Source: Galerina marginata
Lineage: Eukaryota; Basidiomycota; Agaricomycetes; Agaricales; Galerinaceae
Direction of reading: 5' to 3'
Length of the DNA stretch: 64,000 nucleotides
Assembly: GCA_023014335.1 (NCBI GenBank)
Contig: JAECYW010000038.1
Span: forward strand, 124,001-188,000
The position numbers were made by a program, and so were the translations under genes. Each line of letters opens with the position of its first letter. The stretch's first letter is position 1. The notes below the pieces were generated by a model. It did not search any database and was not told the origin of the DNA. It worked only from the letters and a program-made list of their open reading frames with translations. Shown here piece by piece: positions 1-10,058 of the stretch.

Positions 1-1
1 G

Positions 2-180
2 CCAAAATCACTTTACAGCACAGATTATTTTATCTGATGGACAGATTTGGTTTTATGATGGAATTGAGACAGGAAGAAATTTAATTTATAGTGGCTCGAT
101 TAACTCCAATTCTCCAAACATGTCATATTGTAGAGGAAAACAAGCAGTTGCAGCAATTTATGTCAGTATAGAACATTAAA
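2..180 (+). pseudogene. 3' end of a mobile-element type gene, cut by the window start
   Basis: An open frame runs from the first bases to a stop at 178-180 and encodes about 58 residues, including HFTAQIILSDGQIWFYDGIE and a final CRGKQAVAAIYVSIEH. I recognise this C-terminus from large mushroom-fungus element proteins. The His-Phe-Thr followed by D-G-W-Y-D-G resembles the end of a papain/USP-like peptidase fold, but that is inference. The stop codon runs straight into a 13-base A tract at 178-190, so no normal 3' UTR is visible. No start is present, so whether the gene is intact upstream cannot be told. Confidence 0.45.
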
Positions 181-219
181 AAAAAAAAAGGACTCATAAA
201 TGCCATGCAAAGCAATGGC

Positions 220-1083
220 TCACAAAGCTAGTGAAGTTCTGCCACCATCTTTATGCCGCGGCGCTGTCTTAAGTATCGTCAGCAAGTGCTCCGGTGTCGT
301 GCCCTGCGGCGGGTGGAGGGGATAACCTGCGCCACCGTATAAATCAAAAGAGGCACCTGCCCTAGTGATGACGGGACTTCCGACGACTGAGTGCTGAAAA
401 CCAGTCAATTCCGACTAGAAGCCTCCGCCTCAGTGTCGGTGGACCAGAACGAGTGGAGAGGAGGGGCCATTCTGTCCCTGTGCCGGTAGCCAGGAACGAG
501 TGGAGAAGAGAGCTGCTGTTTTGTTTGGCCTGAAGTGTCGCAACAACACCAAACGGCGCGCCAGACCTGGAAGCAAGGAAATAGTGATATATATAGACTA
601 ATTTTTCCTTTGCAATATATGGAAAGATGGCTCAGTGGTTTTGATCTTACAGCTGTGAACTAACGCTTGCAGGTTGAACTACTTTTAAAGGTCGAGAGAT
701 CGAACCGCATGAGATGCATTTTATTTCGAACCTGTCATCCTGGGTATGATTTTTTTTTTACATGCCTCTAGTCCACAGGTGCAAAGCAAGTTAAGTCTCA
801 TATTACAACCTCCTGGTTTACTATGTGCTACAAAGCAGATTAGATTGTTTCAACTGGATCAAAAGTAGCAATTGTCAATTATTCCATAAACCCAACAGTA
901 TATTTCGGTATACATAAGTAATTAGCCTGCAGTATTTCCCTCACCAGCACCGGGTGCAGACTCGATGAAGACCTTAACGGAACCTACGCTTCATAATCCC
1001 ATGAAAGGTAGGCTTCGGGAGGTGCTCGCTTGGCTGTTGGAAAGCCATAATCCTGTTCACCGATCTGAATATTGAAACCGTGA
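220..1083 (-). repeat. Truncated inverted copy of the dioxygenase gene end and its 3' flank
   Basis: Read on the minus strand, 1083 down to about 980 matches 32780-32882 (penultimate exon of the dioxygenase-like gene). It then jumps directly to sequence matching 33281-34018, so most of the last exon is missing, including the HxD and distal His motifs. Identity is high over the matched parts, including the tRNA-derived repeat and the module beginning CACTGAGGC. Similarity stops sharply at about 223 here and 34018 in the other copy. It is an internally deleted, non-functional copy in mirror orientation. Confidence 0.85.
620..759 (+). repeat. tRNA-derived SINE-like element
   Basis: A pol III A box (TGGCTCAGTGG, 628-638) and B box (GATCGAACC, 698-706) are about 60 bp apart and are followed by a T run at 750-759 suitable as a pol III terminator. 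The acceptor stem does not pair and the D and T arms are degenerate, so this is not a working tRNA. A second copy is at 33494-33633 on the other strand, inside the inverted repeat. It could be an independent SINE or a fixed part of the larger element's 3' flank; the second fits better because both copies sit at the same place. Confidence 0.5.
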
Positions 1084-1264
1084 CCTATCAAATAAGTTCA
1101 GCGATGGACATGGAAAGGCAGCAGTTGGTTGGGGTGTGGATGGGTCAAGGGAGGCGGCGGGAGCCCATGGTGAGTCTCGCACCTCGAATTCGCGCCTCAG
1201 GGGTTCTAATCCGTGCTCGGGCCTTGTGCAGACGCGCTCGAGTCGACGAAGGAGCGGGGTGCCG

Positions 1265-1462
1265 TATACGCGGCTCGCGGTGGCTCCAAACCCGCCTGGG
1301 ATCTGCTCCCAATACCTCCCAACCCTTTAGCGGCGGCTTGCCCCTGTGGTGGACGTGGATTCGTGACGTTGAGTGGGTGTGGGTGTGGGTGTGGTGCTCG
1401 TGAGTCGCTTTCGTCGTCATCTTCGGGTTCGTTACTGACTCGCGATGGCTCCGTACCTCCTC
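1265..1462 (+). repeat. Tandem-unit junction: tail of one coiled-coil gene copy, head of the next
   Basis: Sequence around 1290-1320 repeats the C-terminal coding end of the neighbouring gene (frame reading AWDLLPIPP; compare 3020-3046). Sequence 1310-1462 is repeated at 7950-8092, including a GGGTGT simple repeat and the ATGGCTCCGTACCTC start region. This arrangement suggests a tandem array of related genes: the end of one copy, a whole second copy, and the head of a third beyond the inserted element at 3047-7946. It also preserves the uninterrupted form of that element's insertion site. Confidence 0.65.
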
Positions 1463-3046
1463 AATAACTACTCTCGTTACGCGCCTTCTTCTGGGAGCAT
1501 CCCCATCCCGCGGCACACTTCCAGCAACGAGGAGGTCCCAGCTTGGCGAGAATGGTCGATGGAGGGAAGCGGTCGTCGGTTGTCGAACGAACCTCGCTAC
1601 GATAGCTATGCGCGTTCGCCGCCTCCTGCGGAGCACTTCCAGCGGCGCCGGACGGGCCATGCGCCAGTGCAGACGTACCATGATAGTCCTTCCCGAGCGG
1701 ACTCTCTGACTTATGACCCGCCGGATCCGCATGCTCGTCGTCGTCGTCCGGATGATGATGATGATGATGAGGATGAGTATGATGATATTGGGTCTGACGA
1801 GGAGGCGGAGGATGAGCCTGCGCCGAGTGCGAGTGAGGAGGAAAGTGAGGGTGTGGGGGAGACTGAGGATGATTATCTGTTTGAGGAGGAAGCCAAGAGG
1901 ATGGAGGAAGAGAGAAAGGCAGCTGATGAGAAGATCAGGGAGACGGAGTTGCAGCTGCAGCGGTTGAAGGAGGAGGAGATGCGGTTGGAGGAGGAGACGA
2001 AGCGGAAGGAGGAAGAGGCAAGCGGCGGGAGGACGAGGTGAGGAAGAAGGAAGAGGAGATATTGAGGAAGGAGGAGGAGGCTAGGGTGAGAGAGGAGACG
2101 AGGAAGAGGGAGGAGGAGGAAGTGAGGAAGGAGGAGGAGAGGAAGCCGAGATCAGGAAGAAGGAGGAGGATTCGAAGAAGAGGGAAAAGGAGGTGACGAA
2201 GAGAGAGCAGGATGCCAAGCGGAAAGCTGATGAGGCTAAGAAACTGGAGCTGGAGGCGAAGAGGAAGGAGGACGACTTGAAGAAGGAGGAGCAGACACGG
2301 AAGAAGGAGGAGAGACTGAAAGAGGACGCTGAGAAAACCAAGATGCTGCAGTTGGAGGCGAAGAGGATCGCAGATGAGGCGCAAGAAAAGCAGGAGAATC
2401 TCCGAAAGCTGGAGGAGGAGACGCGGCGGAAGGGGCAGGAGATCCGGGAGCGGGAGGCTGCGCTGTATGTTCGTGAGGAGGAGCTGAAGCGGCGGGGGGC
2501 GGGGGCGAAGGGGAAGGAGGAGGAGGCGCGGCGGAAGGAGAGGGAGGCGGAGCAGAAAGAGGAGGAGGAGGCGCAGCGCCGGGAGGAGGAAAGGCGGAAG
2601 GAGGAGGAGGCGGCCAAGGAGGAGAAGCGCAGGGAGGAGGCCAAGGCCCGCGCGGACAAGGCGCGTCTTGATCAGGAGATGAAGCGCCAGCAGCAGGAGG
2701 CGGACCGGCGCCGTCACGGGGACGAGTTCAGCGATATCGATCCGAGGATTATATGGAGGAGCAGGCGCGGCTGTGGCAGCAGGCTCAGTTCCGGAAACGG
2801 GAGGAGGATATCAAGCGCAGTCGGGCTGAGGGGCGGAAACGCAATGACAGTATTGGGAATGACAGTACTTGGACTGGACCTGCGTTTCCTGGGCCGTCTG
2901 CTTCGCCTGGTACTTCGCCTGGTACGTCTAGGTCGCCGCCTCAATACAACGGCTCGTCCGCGACTACGGCCACGGCGGATAGGAACAGCGGCGGCTCTGC
3001 TTGGAGTACGCCTGCCTCGGCGTGGGATCTGCTCCCAATACCTCCC
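1445..3046 (+). pseudogene. E/K-rich coiled-coil protein gene, frame broken three times
   Basis: The ATG at 1445 opens about 100 ordinary residues, then an Asp/Glu-rich stretch, then a very long charged coiled coil of E, K and R heptads, and finally a Ser/Pro/Thr-rich tail ending near AWDLLPIPP. The reading frame changes at about 2023 (near GCAAGCGG), about 2145 (AAGCCGAG) and about 2745 (GATCCGAG). At each point one extra base would rejoin the coiled-coil pattern, and all three are one-base losses in purine-rich sequence. No catalytic domain is recognised. The leucine-rich frames on the opposite strand are codon shadows. Either the copy is decayed or the assembly dropped bases. The 3' end is cut by the element at 3047. 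Confidence 0.6.
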
Positions 3047-3830
3047 CAGCCTATACTGCTATATTTTTATATGAAACACTGGGCTTTGCCTAACTAGTGT
3101 TATACGTCCACAGTGCGTTTGGCCAGTGTCTGCCAAAAGGCAGTCCCTATGCATTTTGCATGTACTAGGCCTGGGGATCCCGGGGATGCGTATTTTTGTG
3201 CCCTAGGGGGCGGGCATACTCCCCATGACGTCGGGCACTGTATGATGGGTGCTGCTCATCATTTGGGCGCTTTTGGGCGCGCTTAGGCGCGGGAATAAAT
3301 CAGTCAGGGTCTCTAAATATTGATGAGCATTAATTTTGGCTGCTGCTCGTCGTCGGGGGCGCTTTTTGGCGCGGAAAAAGCGCCCAGGGGTCGGCATTGG
3401 TACCCACATTCCATCTGGGATGTTGGTCACCCCGTAGGGGGGGCGGGATGGGGCGTAAAAAAAATGTAACGGATGCCAGAAGTCCGGCCGGGGTCCTCGT
3501 GCCATTTTTGGACGCGTCGCGCGCCTTTTCGGTACCTGTCGCAATCGCGATAAAAATAGATTTTTCGGTTTTCGCAGCATTTTGCCTTGAATTTTTGTTT
3601 CCCCTCACTTATTAATGCGTAGTTGTAATGTACTATGAATTACGAATCTAATGATATAAATTTTATTGCCAAAAACGCACGGGAAGGGGTATAACGAGCG
3701 ACGTTCATATGCAGCCCCACCGGACCATTTCTAAAAATAGAATACCTCGAAAGCCTACCGTTTTTACCCTACATTGGGCTCAAATGACTGCGCCCCTCAC
3801 TTCTGTAGATACAACTGAACCAGGTGGGTA
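3047..3830 (+). repeat. Left terminal inverted repeat of the 4.9 kb element
   Basis: It pairs with 7150-7946 reversed. Matching is strong from about 3085 to 3780 and fades at the inner end. It contains GC-rich palindromic patches of the TGGGCGC/GGCGCGG type (3260-3380) that could fold. Confidence 0.8.
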
Positions 3831-4949
3831 ATTCTGAACATAATGATACCCATTTTATTATGGAAACAGTCCTGGATGGGCAGGTTACTCTACATACTAT
3901 GTACCTAGTGTCAAATCTATGAGCAATACCCGGTTATAAGCTACTTATAATCACACAGAGTGTAAGGCTCAACCAAATTTATTATAATACCTTTTACATA
4001 TATAATAAATACTAAATATTTGCGTTCAGAACACAGAACGCAAACCCGAATGTCAGAGGAAGGTGTGGCGAGGCGGTGAGTAACGAAGCACTCAGGACTG
4101 AGCAGCTTCGTCGTCTCTTCGCCTGTGTCCGGGTTGTGGACAAGAAGAGAGAACGAGAGGATCGAGTCGTAAAGGACTCGATGCTCGCGTACCTTCACGC
4201 ATCATGCATGGGCTCGAAGACGAGGGGGGGGGGAAACAGCAGCGGATTAGGCTGCTGCTGGTGCCATCGTCCCGTCTTTGAGGTACCCCAGCAACGGTCT
4301 CTGGCACCGCTGCCGTTGCCGCCGTTATTTCCACCCCCTTCATCACCTCCTGGACCCGCCTATGAAGCCCCAGTTCCAGCCGTCACCGTTCCAGCCCCTA
4401 CTATCGTCTTAGTCGTCATTGTCCCCATCTTCGTAGCACGCGTGGCTTCGTGCAGGTATCGCAGACGCGCTGGAGCGGTGGACGTGTTGGGGGCGAGTGG
4501 TCGAGCTCCACAAGTTGAGTGGCGTTAGTGGCGTTGGACAGTGAGTGGTAAGGGGGGCGAGCGGAATTCCCGGGCGCGAGTATTCGACGCTCGCTCCCCT
4601 GCACCTTGGAGTGTGGAAGGGGGCGACCTGAGAGGGAGATCGCGTGTTCGACGTGGTTGGGTGGCGGTCATGAAGGCGATTGGGTTCGTGATGGGTGGGT
4701 GTCGGGAGAATCGCTGAGACCGCGGCGTGCGTGGCTTCAAGTCTCGACGGCTGGAGAGCGAAGCGGGGTGGGGTGAACGACGGATGTGGAGGCGCTCGGA
4801 CCTGCGAGGCGTTCGCGGCGTTCAAGGCCGCCGGTGGTGGACGGTGACCGGCTCTCCTCATGGTTTCCCCGTCCTTCCTACGCCCACCGCCTCCACCCAG
4901 CCTACAGCTCGAGATCCAGAGCGCCGGCCCACATGCTTGGTGCGAGGGG

Positions 4950-5232
4950 CACGCGACACGGTTACGCGGTTGCTGGATTCGTTGGACACCTATAGGTCGA
5001 AATCAAGGTTAGAAAACGTAACAAAATAAGAATGGAATTACTTACAAATAAGTTCTTGAGGTCTTGAACGGCGGGACAAGGTAGTGAGCGAGGGTGGGCA
5101 GGGAGGGTTGACGGTTGGTGGTGAGAAGCAAGATCAGCGGTGTTGATCGGTTGTTGATGAAGTCGGGCCGGCGCACTCCGATTGCTCGTCGACGTTTCGA
5201 ACGTCCTTGGAGCACTATAAAGTGCATCCAAG
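4950..5232 (-). repeat. Inner inverted module, left copy
   Basis: On the minus strand this segment reads through a stretch similar to 5640-5910 on the plus strand. Shared features are the CGTCGA start region, a TGATCTTGCT stretch, and a CGTTCAAG...AAGAAC block followed within a few bases by a GTAAGT/GTATGT-like donor. The copies are diverged. They suggest a second, older inverted duplication inside the element, perhaps from a captured spliced transcript unit. No protein is recognised. Confidence 0.4.
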
Positions 5233-5639
5233 AGCTGGAATTAGGTAAGATAGACTTACATATGTAGTGTAGAGTCTATTTGTATCTCTGAAAAGTAATA
5301 AGACCCAGAAATGCCATGGAAATAAACTGAGGGTGTGTAGATCCACGAAAAGTGAGAAGGAAAGCTTCGTGAGTTCATGCATTGGAGCTATCAGTTCAAG
5401 GTTTAGGATGTTCTTAGTGATCATACCCCTTGTAAACTATCTAAGGTCTATTAAAATAATGTATATAACATTCTCAAGGCACTATTTTCATCTCATGAAG
5501 GCATGAAGCTCTTGAATACCTTATCTTGAGCCGCCTCAAAGTCGGAAATCACCACGCGGAATGGTAAATAGCCGTATCATAACAATAAGAAATCAAGATT
5601 ACTCTCGGACATGGTCTAAAAGGTCGGTATGTATGTCCA

Positions 5640-5910
5640 AATACACCCTACCACTAATTCCTGCCTCCAGAGCTCATGTCAACGTCGTCCGAGACGTCGA
5701 CAATAGGCAACCAGCAGCGACGGATTGGTCGGCCCGATTGAGCCAGCCAATCACATCGTTGTCCGAACACGCCGAACCTCAGATCAACCGCCATCAAAGC
5801 AGTTTGATCTTGCTCTTGACCACTACCACGGACTCCCTCTCTCTTCGTCTTCCCTCTCACCGCGTTCAAGGCCTTAAGAACATGTATGGTATGTGTTTTA
5901 TTAGTTGATA
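5640..5910 (+). repeat. Inner inverted module, right copy
   Basis: This is the mate of 4950-5232. The best-matching part is 5780-5895, ending in GTTCAAGGCCTTAAGAACATG before a GTATGT. The rest of the interior (3830-4950 and 5910-6950) is GC-rich sequence with open frames on several strands and nothing I recognise. Confidence 0.4.
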
Positions 5911-6957
5911 CATATGTTATATTACTGATATTGTGTGTTGCTAAGCTATTTAGGATGTTACAAACTTCGTGCCACGTTGCGAGCCCCCCCGCCATCGAGG
6001 GTCGTGGGCCGACGTCCCAGATGTCTTCGATGGGATATGGAGGAGAAGGACGACAAGGGGAGACCCTGGAGAGGGAGACCCGCGTGGTGCGTCGCGAGAC
6101 GAGTCTATTTCGACTCGTCTCGCAGTTTTCCACCCCCCACGTCGCTCCTTCTAACCATAGCCCCTCCCCTTCGTTTTCTATGCGAAATCGACCTGCCTGC
6201 GCCACCACCTCTCAACGCCGCGTCTGTCGTCTCTCAGAGCGAGGTAATTGCGATCGGCAGCAAGAGCAGCAGGTGCGACGCTGCTGCTGCGCCTACTCCG
6301 ATACGCATGGCGGCTCTCTGTAGCCCTCCTCGCTTTCCCGTCACCTCTCACCACGTAGCTGGCCCATGCCACTGCCTGTCTCCGCCTTCGTTGCCCAGAT
6401 AATTACCGACCCGCCTGGTTACCCGCCGTACGAGGCATGGCCGCCCCGAAGCGGTCGGCTTGAGTATGCGGTTGTCTCGTCGCTTCCGTCTCGCTCCCCC
6501 CTCCGACGCCGTATAACCGCTCACCGTAGATGGACTGGGAGAGCAGCAACATTACCGTTGCTGTCTCCCTAAGGGAGATTGGAGCAGCATCATTTTCTGC
6601 GCCGATGGTGATGTGGTGGCATGGAGGCGTCGTGGCGAAGGCGTCGTGATCAGTCGACGCCGCTCTGCCCTTCTACCTACGAAAGCCAAAGACGGACCCC
6701 CAGCCAGCAAACGGAGGCGACGTCGTTGAGTACACGCGCGTTCGCTGGCACTCTAACCCCATCGACAGTAGCCCTCATACACCCCCCCCCTCCCTCGCAC
6801 CATCCACCTGTACCCCCTGCGATGTTTTCCTGCTTGCATAGCACACGGTCGCCCATCAAACCCAAAACGGAATACCTGAAGGCCAACGATGAGGGTGGGA
6901 TGGTATGGAGCGACGGCGGAGAAGGCAGGGAAAGGAGGCAGCAACCGCCCGTGCCCC

Positions 6958-7007
6958 AAGCGTCAACGAGCGTGAACTGCAGTTCACGTTCACGCTCGTT
7001 GACGCTT
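6958..7007. other. Perfect 19 bp-arm hairpin with a nested palindrome
   Basis: Arms 6958-6976 (AAGCGTCAACGAGCGTGAA) and 6989-7007 are exact reverse complements separated by 12 bases. CGTGAACTGCAGTTCACG (6971-6988) is itself an 18 bp perfect palindrome overlapping the left arm and spacer. It lies about 140 bp inside the right terminal repeat of the 4.9 kb element and could form a cruciform or an RNA hairpin. Confidence 0.85.
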
Positions 7008-7149
7008 CTCATATACGTACTTTTAATGTTCGATAGTGTACATAGAATAAGTAATATAATCTAACATTTTCTATATATTCACCAAAGCGAGAGTCTTGAG
7101 GGATACCCAGGCTTTCCCCTGAGTGTTTAACCACAAAATTGGTACTGCC

Positions 7150-7946
7150 TGGTCAGGAATTTTATGCTGAATACAGTTGGGTAAATAAAACGAGAGGGAG
7201 CAGTCAGTAGAGCCCAATGTAGGGTAAATACGGTAGGTTTTCGAAGGATTCTATTTATAGAGCTCATCCGGCGGGGACTGCATATAGCCATCTCTCGTTA
7301 TACCCCTTCCCGTACTCTTCTGGCTCTAATTTTTATATCATTAGATTCGCACTTTTGAGGAGATTACAACTATGCTTTAATTAATGAGGGGAAACAAAAA
7401 TTAAAGGCAAAATACTGCGAAAAACGAAAAATCTATTTTTATCGCGCTTGCTACAGGTACCGAAAAGGCGCGCTACGCGTCCGAAAATGGCACGAGGACC
7501 CCGGCCGGACTTCTGGCATCCGTTACATTTTTTTTACGCCCCATCCCGCCCCCCGGACGGGGTGACCAACATCCCAGATGGAATGTGGGTACCAATGCCG
7601 ACCCCTGGGCGCTTTTTCCGCGCCAAAAAGCGCCCCCGACGACGAGCAGCAGCCAAAATTAATGCTCATCAATATTTAGAGACCCTGACTGATTTATTCC
7701 CGCGCCTAAGCGCGCCCAAAAGCGCCCAAATGATGAGCAGCACCCATCATACAGTGCCCGACGTCATGGGGAGTATGCCCGCCCCCCTAGGGCACAAAAA
7801 TACGCATCCCCGGGATCCCCAGGCATAGTATATGCAAAAAGCATGGGGACTGCCTTTTGGCAGACACTGGCCAAACGCACTGTGGACGTATAACATTAGT
7901 TAGGCAAGACACTGTGATTCATATATAGTACTGCCTGCATAAGGTG
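7150..7946 (-). repeat. Right terminal inverted repeat of the 4.9 kb element
   Basis: This is the inverted mate of 3047-3830. It ends at 7946 immediately before the second ACCTCCC. Confidence 0.8.
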
Positions 7947-8280
7947 ACCTCCCAACCCTTTAGCGGCGGCTTGCCCCTGTAGTGGACATGGATTCGTGGC
8001 GTTGAGTGGGTGTGGGTGTGGGTGTGGTGCTCGTGAGTCGCTTTCGTCGTCATTTTCGGGTTCGTTACTGACTCGCGATGGCTCCGTACCTCTCCTCAGC
8101 TGCCCAGAACGGCTCCCAACCCTTTCCAGAGCACACGCGATCGAGGGCGACGGCTGGCTCCGCTGCTGGGAACGGATTCTTGGCGGTACGGGGGGTGGCT
8201 GTGGTGTTCGTGAGTCGTTCTTGCCGCTGTTTCGGCGGCGGGTAAGGCTGGGGCTGAGAAAGGCTACAGGATAACGAAAA
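7947..8280 (+). pseudogene. Head of a third coiled-coil gene copy, truncated
   Basis: Positions 7950-8092 match 1310-1462, including the GGGTGT repeat and an ATGGCTCCGTACCTC start. After about 8095 the sequence no longer follows the neighbouring gene, and no coiled-coil coding region follows. This looks like a gene start separated from its body by rearrangement. It shows that the 4.9 kb element landed between tandem units. Confidence 0.5.
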
Positions 8281-9294
8281 GCAAGCTGGCATATGTCAAG
8301 AACGGTGATAAGACAGCAAGACAGCGACGGTATCTAATATAACTGGTGAGCTGAATTCACTCTGTCTTAATCTTTTCCCTGCGTTCTTCGTTCTTGGTGT
8401 TTTAATTAGCACCTGCAGCTCTTTGTAATTGTATGAGTATGAGTGTAGTTTCAAATGAGGTTCAGTTTATGTTAGGCACGAAGAGTTGGCGGATGAAGGA
8501 AATTATGAGCTAAATGTCGAAAATTGGAAGAGAAGGCACTCTTACCGTTCAAACCAGTGCATTATCCAAGTCCCTCCCGTAACGAGGATGTTCGTCGCAT
8601 GAAGCGTCACATTGTGGAATGACCCCCCCGATATTACAATATCTAACTCTAGTGTTAAATCGGAATCAGAGGAAATGAGCTGTGTAACTTACTTTCATGG
8701 GGTGAGATTCCGCAAGTACACATCGTAGGGTGATCATTGTGATCGAGTCTCAAGTCGGTCATCGTCGACTCTAAAAAGCGGGATCTAGTGAGTGCTTTCA
8801 CGCAATAAAGAAAAGGTAGCCCATAACTTACTGTTGCTGTAGGATTTTGGTTTTTGCTTCCTATTTCTGTAGGTCTTTCCAAGTTTCTTACGAGTCATGC
8901 TTGAGGCGTGGTTATGCGAGCGACTTAGCAGAAGAGACGGAGATGACTGACGAAGCACGACGGAGAGGATGAGTCCCAAATACGGACCAAATACGGACAT
9001 GCAAGATATGGTTAGGGCCAATAAGCGCCCATCGACCTGCATTGCGATGTCTCGTCTCGTCCATCCGTCCCCGTGTCGTTGCAGAGTCGGTCGAGAGATG
9101 GGCGGGGTGCTGGTAACGACGCTGATGCAGAGATGGGCGGGAGGGGGACAAGCGACAGCGAATGCAAGGAACGGCGCTGGTATGTCAAAGTGGTCCGGGC
9201 TTCGTACTGAAGGCCACAATCTCGGTGCGTCTGTAAAATAGGTCAGCGCAGGTGGAAATGAACATCACTGACGCGCCGACGAGCATCTCGTCTT
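8281..9294. other. No gene recognised
   Basis: This stretch is moderately AT-rich, with short open frames on both strands (for example 8785-9219 minus, 8969-9241 plus). They overlap each other, lack recognisable motifs and lack convincing introns. Nothing supported. Confidence 0.4.
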
Positions 9295-9680
9295 GACTTT
9301 GAACAGCCCAGAGCATCGATACGCCTGACCACATCCCACGTCCTCCACCGCCATTGACAGCTCAAACAATATCTCGTTTACGTCGGCCGAATTCGCCAAG
9401 GTCGCTGGCCACCTCAACCTCATAGCCAGTCCGGCTGCACCTGCGAGTTTCGAGTTTCGAGTTTACCTTCGAACTCGAATAACAGAGTCCAGACTTTGAA
9501 CAGCCTAGAGCATCGATACGCCTGACCACATCTCACATCCTCCACCGCCGTTGACAGCTCAAACAATATCTCGTTTACGTCGGTCGAATTCGCCAAGGTC
9601 GCTGGCCACCTCAGCCTTATAGCCAGTCCGGCTGCACCTGCGAGTTTCGAGTTTACCTTCGAATTCGAATAACAGAGTCG
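9295..9680 (+). repeat. Tandem duplication of a ~197 bp unit
   Basis: The units at 9295-9491 and 9492-9680 begin GACTTTGAACAGCC and end CGAATAACAGAGTC, and differ at a few positions. The first unit has an extra CGAGTTT. No coding meaning is seen. The following stretch to 10058 has no recognised gene. Confidence 0.85.
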
Positions 9681-10058
9681 GTTTCGGTTTGCTGTGCCCC
9701 ACTGTCTGCCTCGTTGAAACAGTCGCCGTCCTCGTTGCGCTCTTCGTTAGTGCCTTCCGGGTCGGGTCCGCTGTCTTACTTTACGCCTGAGTTCGGCGGA
9801 CCGGGGGGAAACGCACTCGAACCATAATAGCAGGACAAGCTTGGTTGTGCCTGCTGTTTCGGTGTCGTCAAAGTGTCTTTCGCATCGGCATCTACATCTT
9901 GTGGTGTTGTCATATATTGTACATGAAAGTCATCGTGGATACAGGACAAGAAATCGTCATGAATACCTACAAAACAGCGAAGCACGCCCCAGCATTGCAA
10001 ATAGGTAACGAGAAGAGCCATGAGCTATGTGGGTGGAAAGAAAGAGTAGGACCATGGA

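Larger units (their letters stand above)
3047..7946. mobile_element. 4.9 kb DNA element with long terminal inverted repeats, no transposase
   Basis: Arms 3047-3830 and about 7150-7946 are inverted copies about 790 bp long. ACCTCCC occurs at 3040-3046 and again at 7947-7953, flanking the element, and the same flanks appear joined once (CCCAATACCTCCCAACCC) at 1307-1324. A 7 bp target duplication is therefore likely. Both arms carry an open frame of about 125 codons (3203-3580 minus, 7448-7828 plus); it exists because the arms match, not as clear evidence of a gene. The interior has no transposase motif, so this is probably a non-autonomous element. The superfamily is not assigned: 7 bp would be unusual for CACTA (3 bp) and near hAT (8 bp). 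Confidence 0.75.

Noticed and set aside
620..706. A functional tRNA gene
   Set aside because: A and B boxes are present, but the acceptor stem cannot pair and the arms are degenerate.
1935..2717. 260-residue Leu-rich frame on the minus strand
   Set aside because: It is the complement of E/K codons of the coiled-coil gene. It has no start context or domain and is a codon-composition shadow.
3203..3580. Arg/Pro-rich frames in both arms of the 4.9 kb element (also 7448-7828)
   Set aside because: They match each other because the arms match. Composition is GC-driven, there is no motif, and no third copy supports coding.
8785..9219. 144-residue minus-strand frame
   Set aside because: It conflicts with an equally long plus-strand frame, shows no motif, and its start is not ATG-supported.
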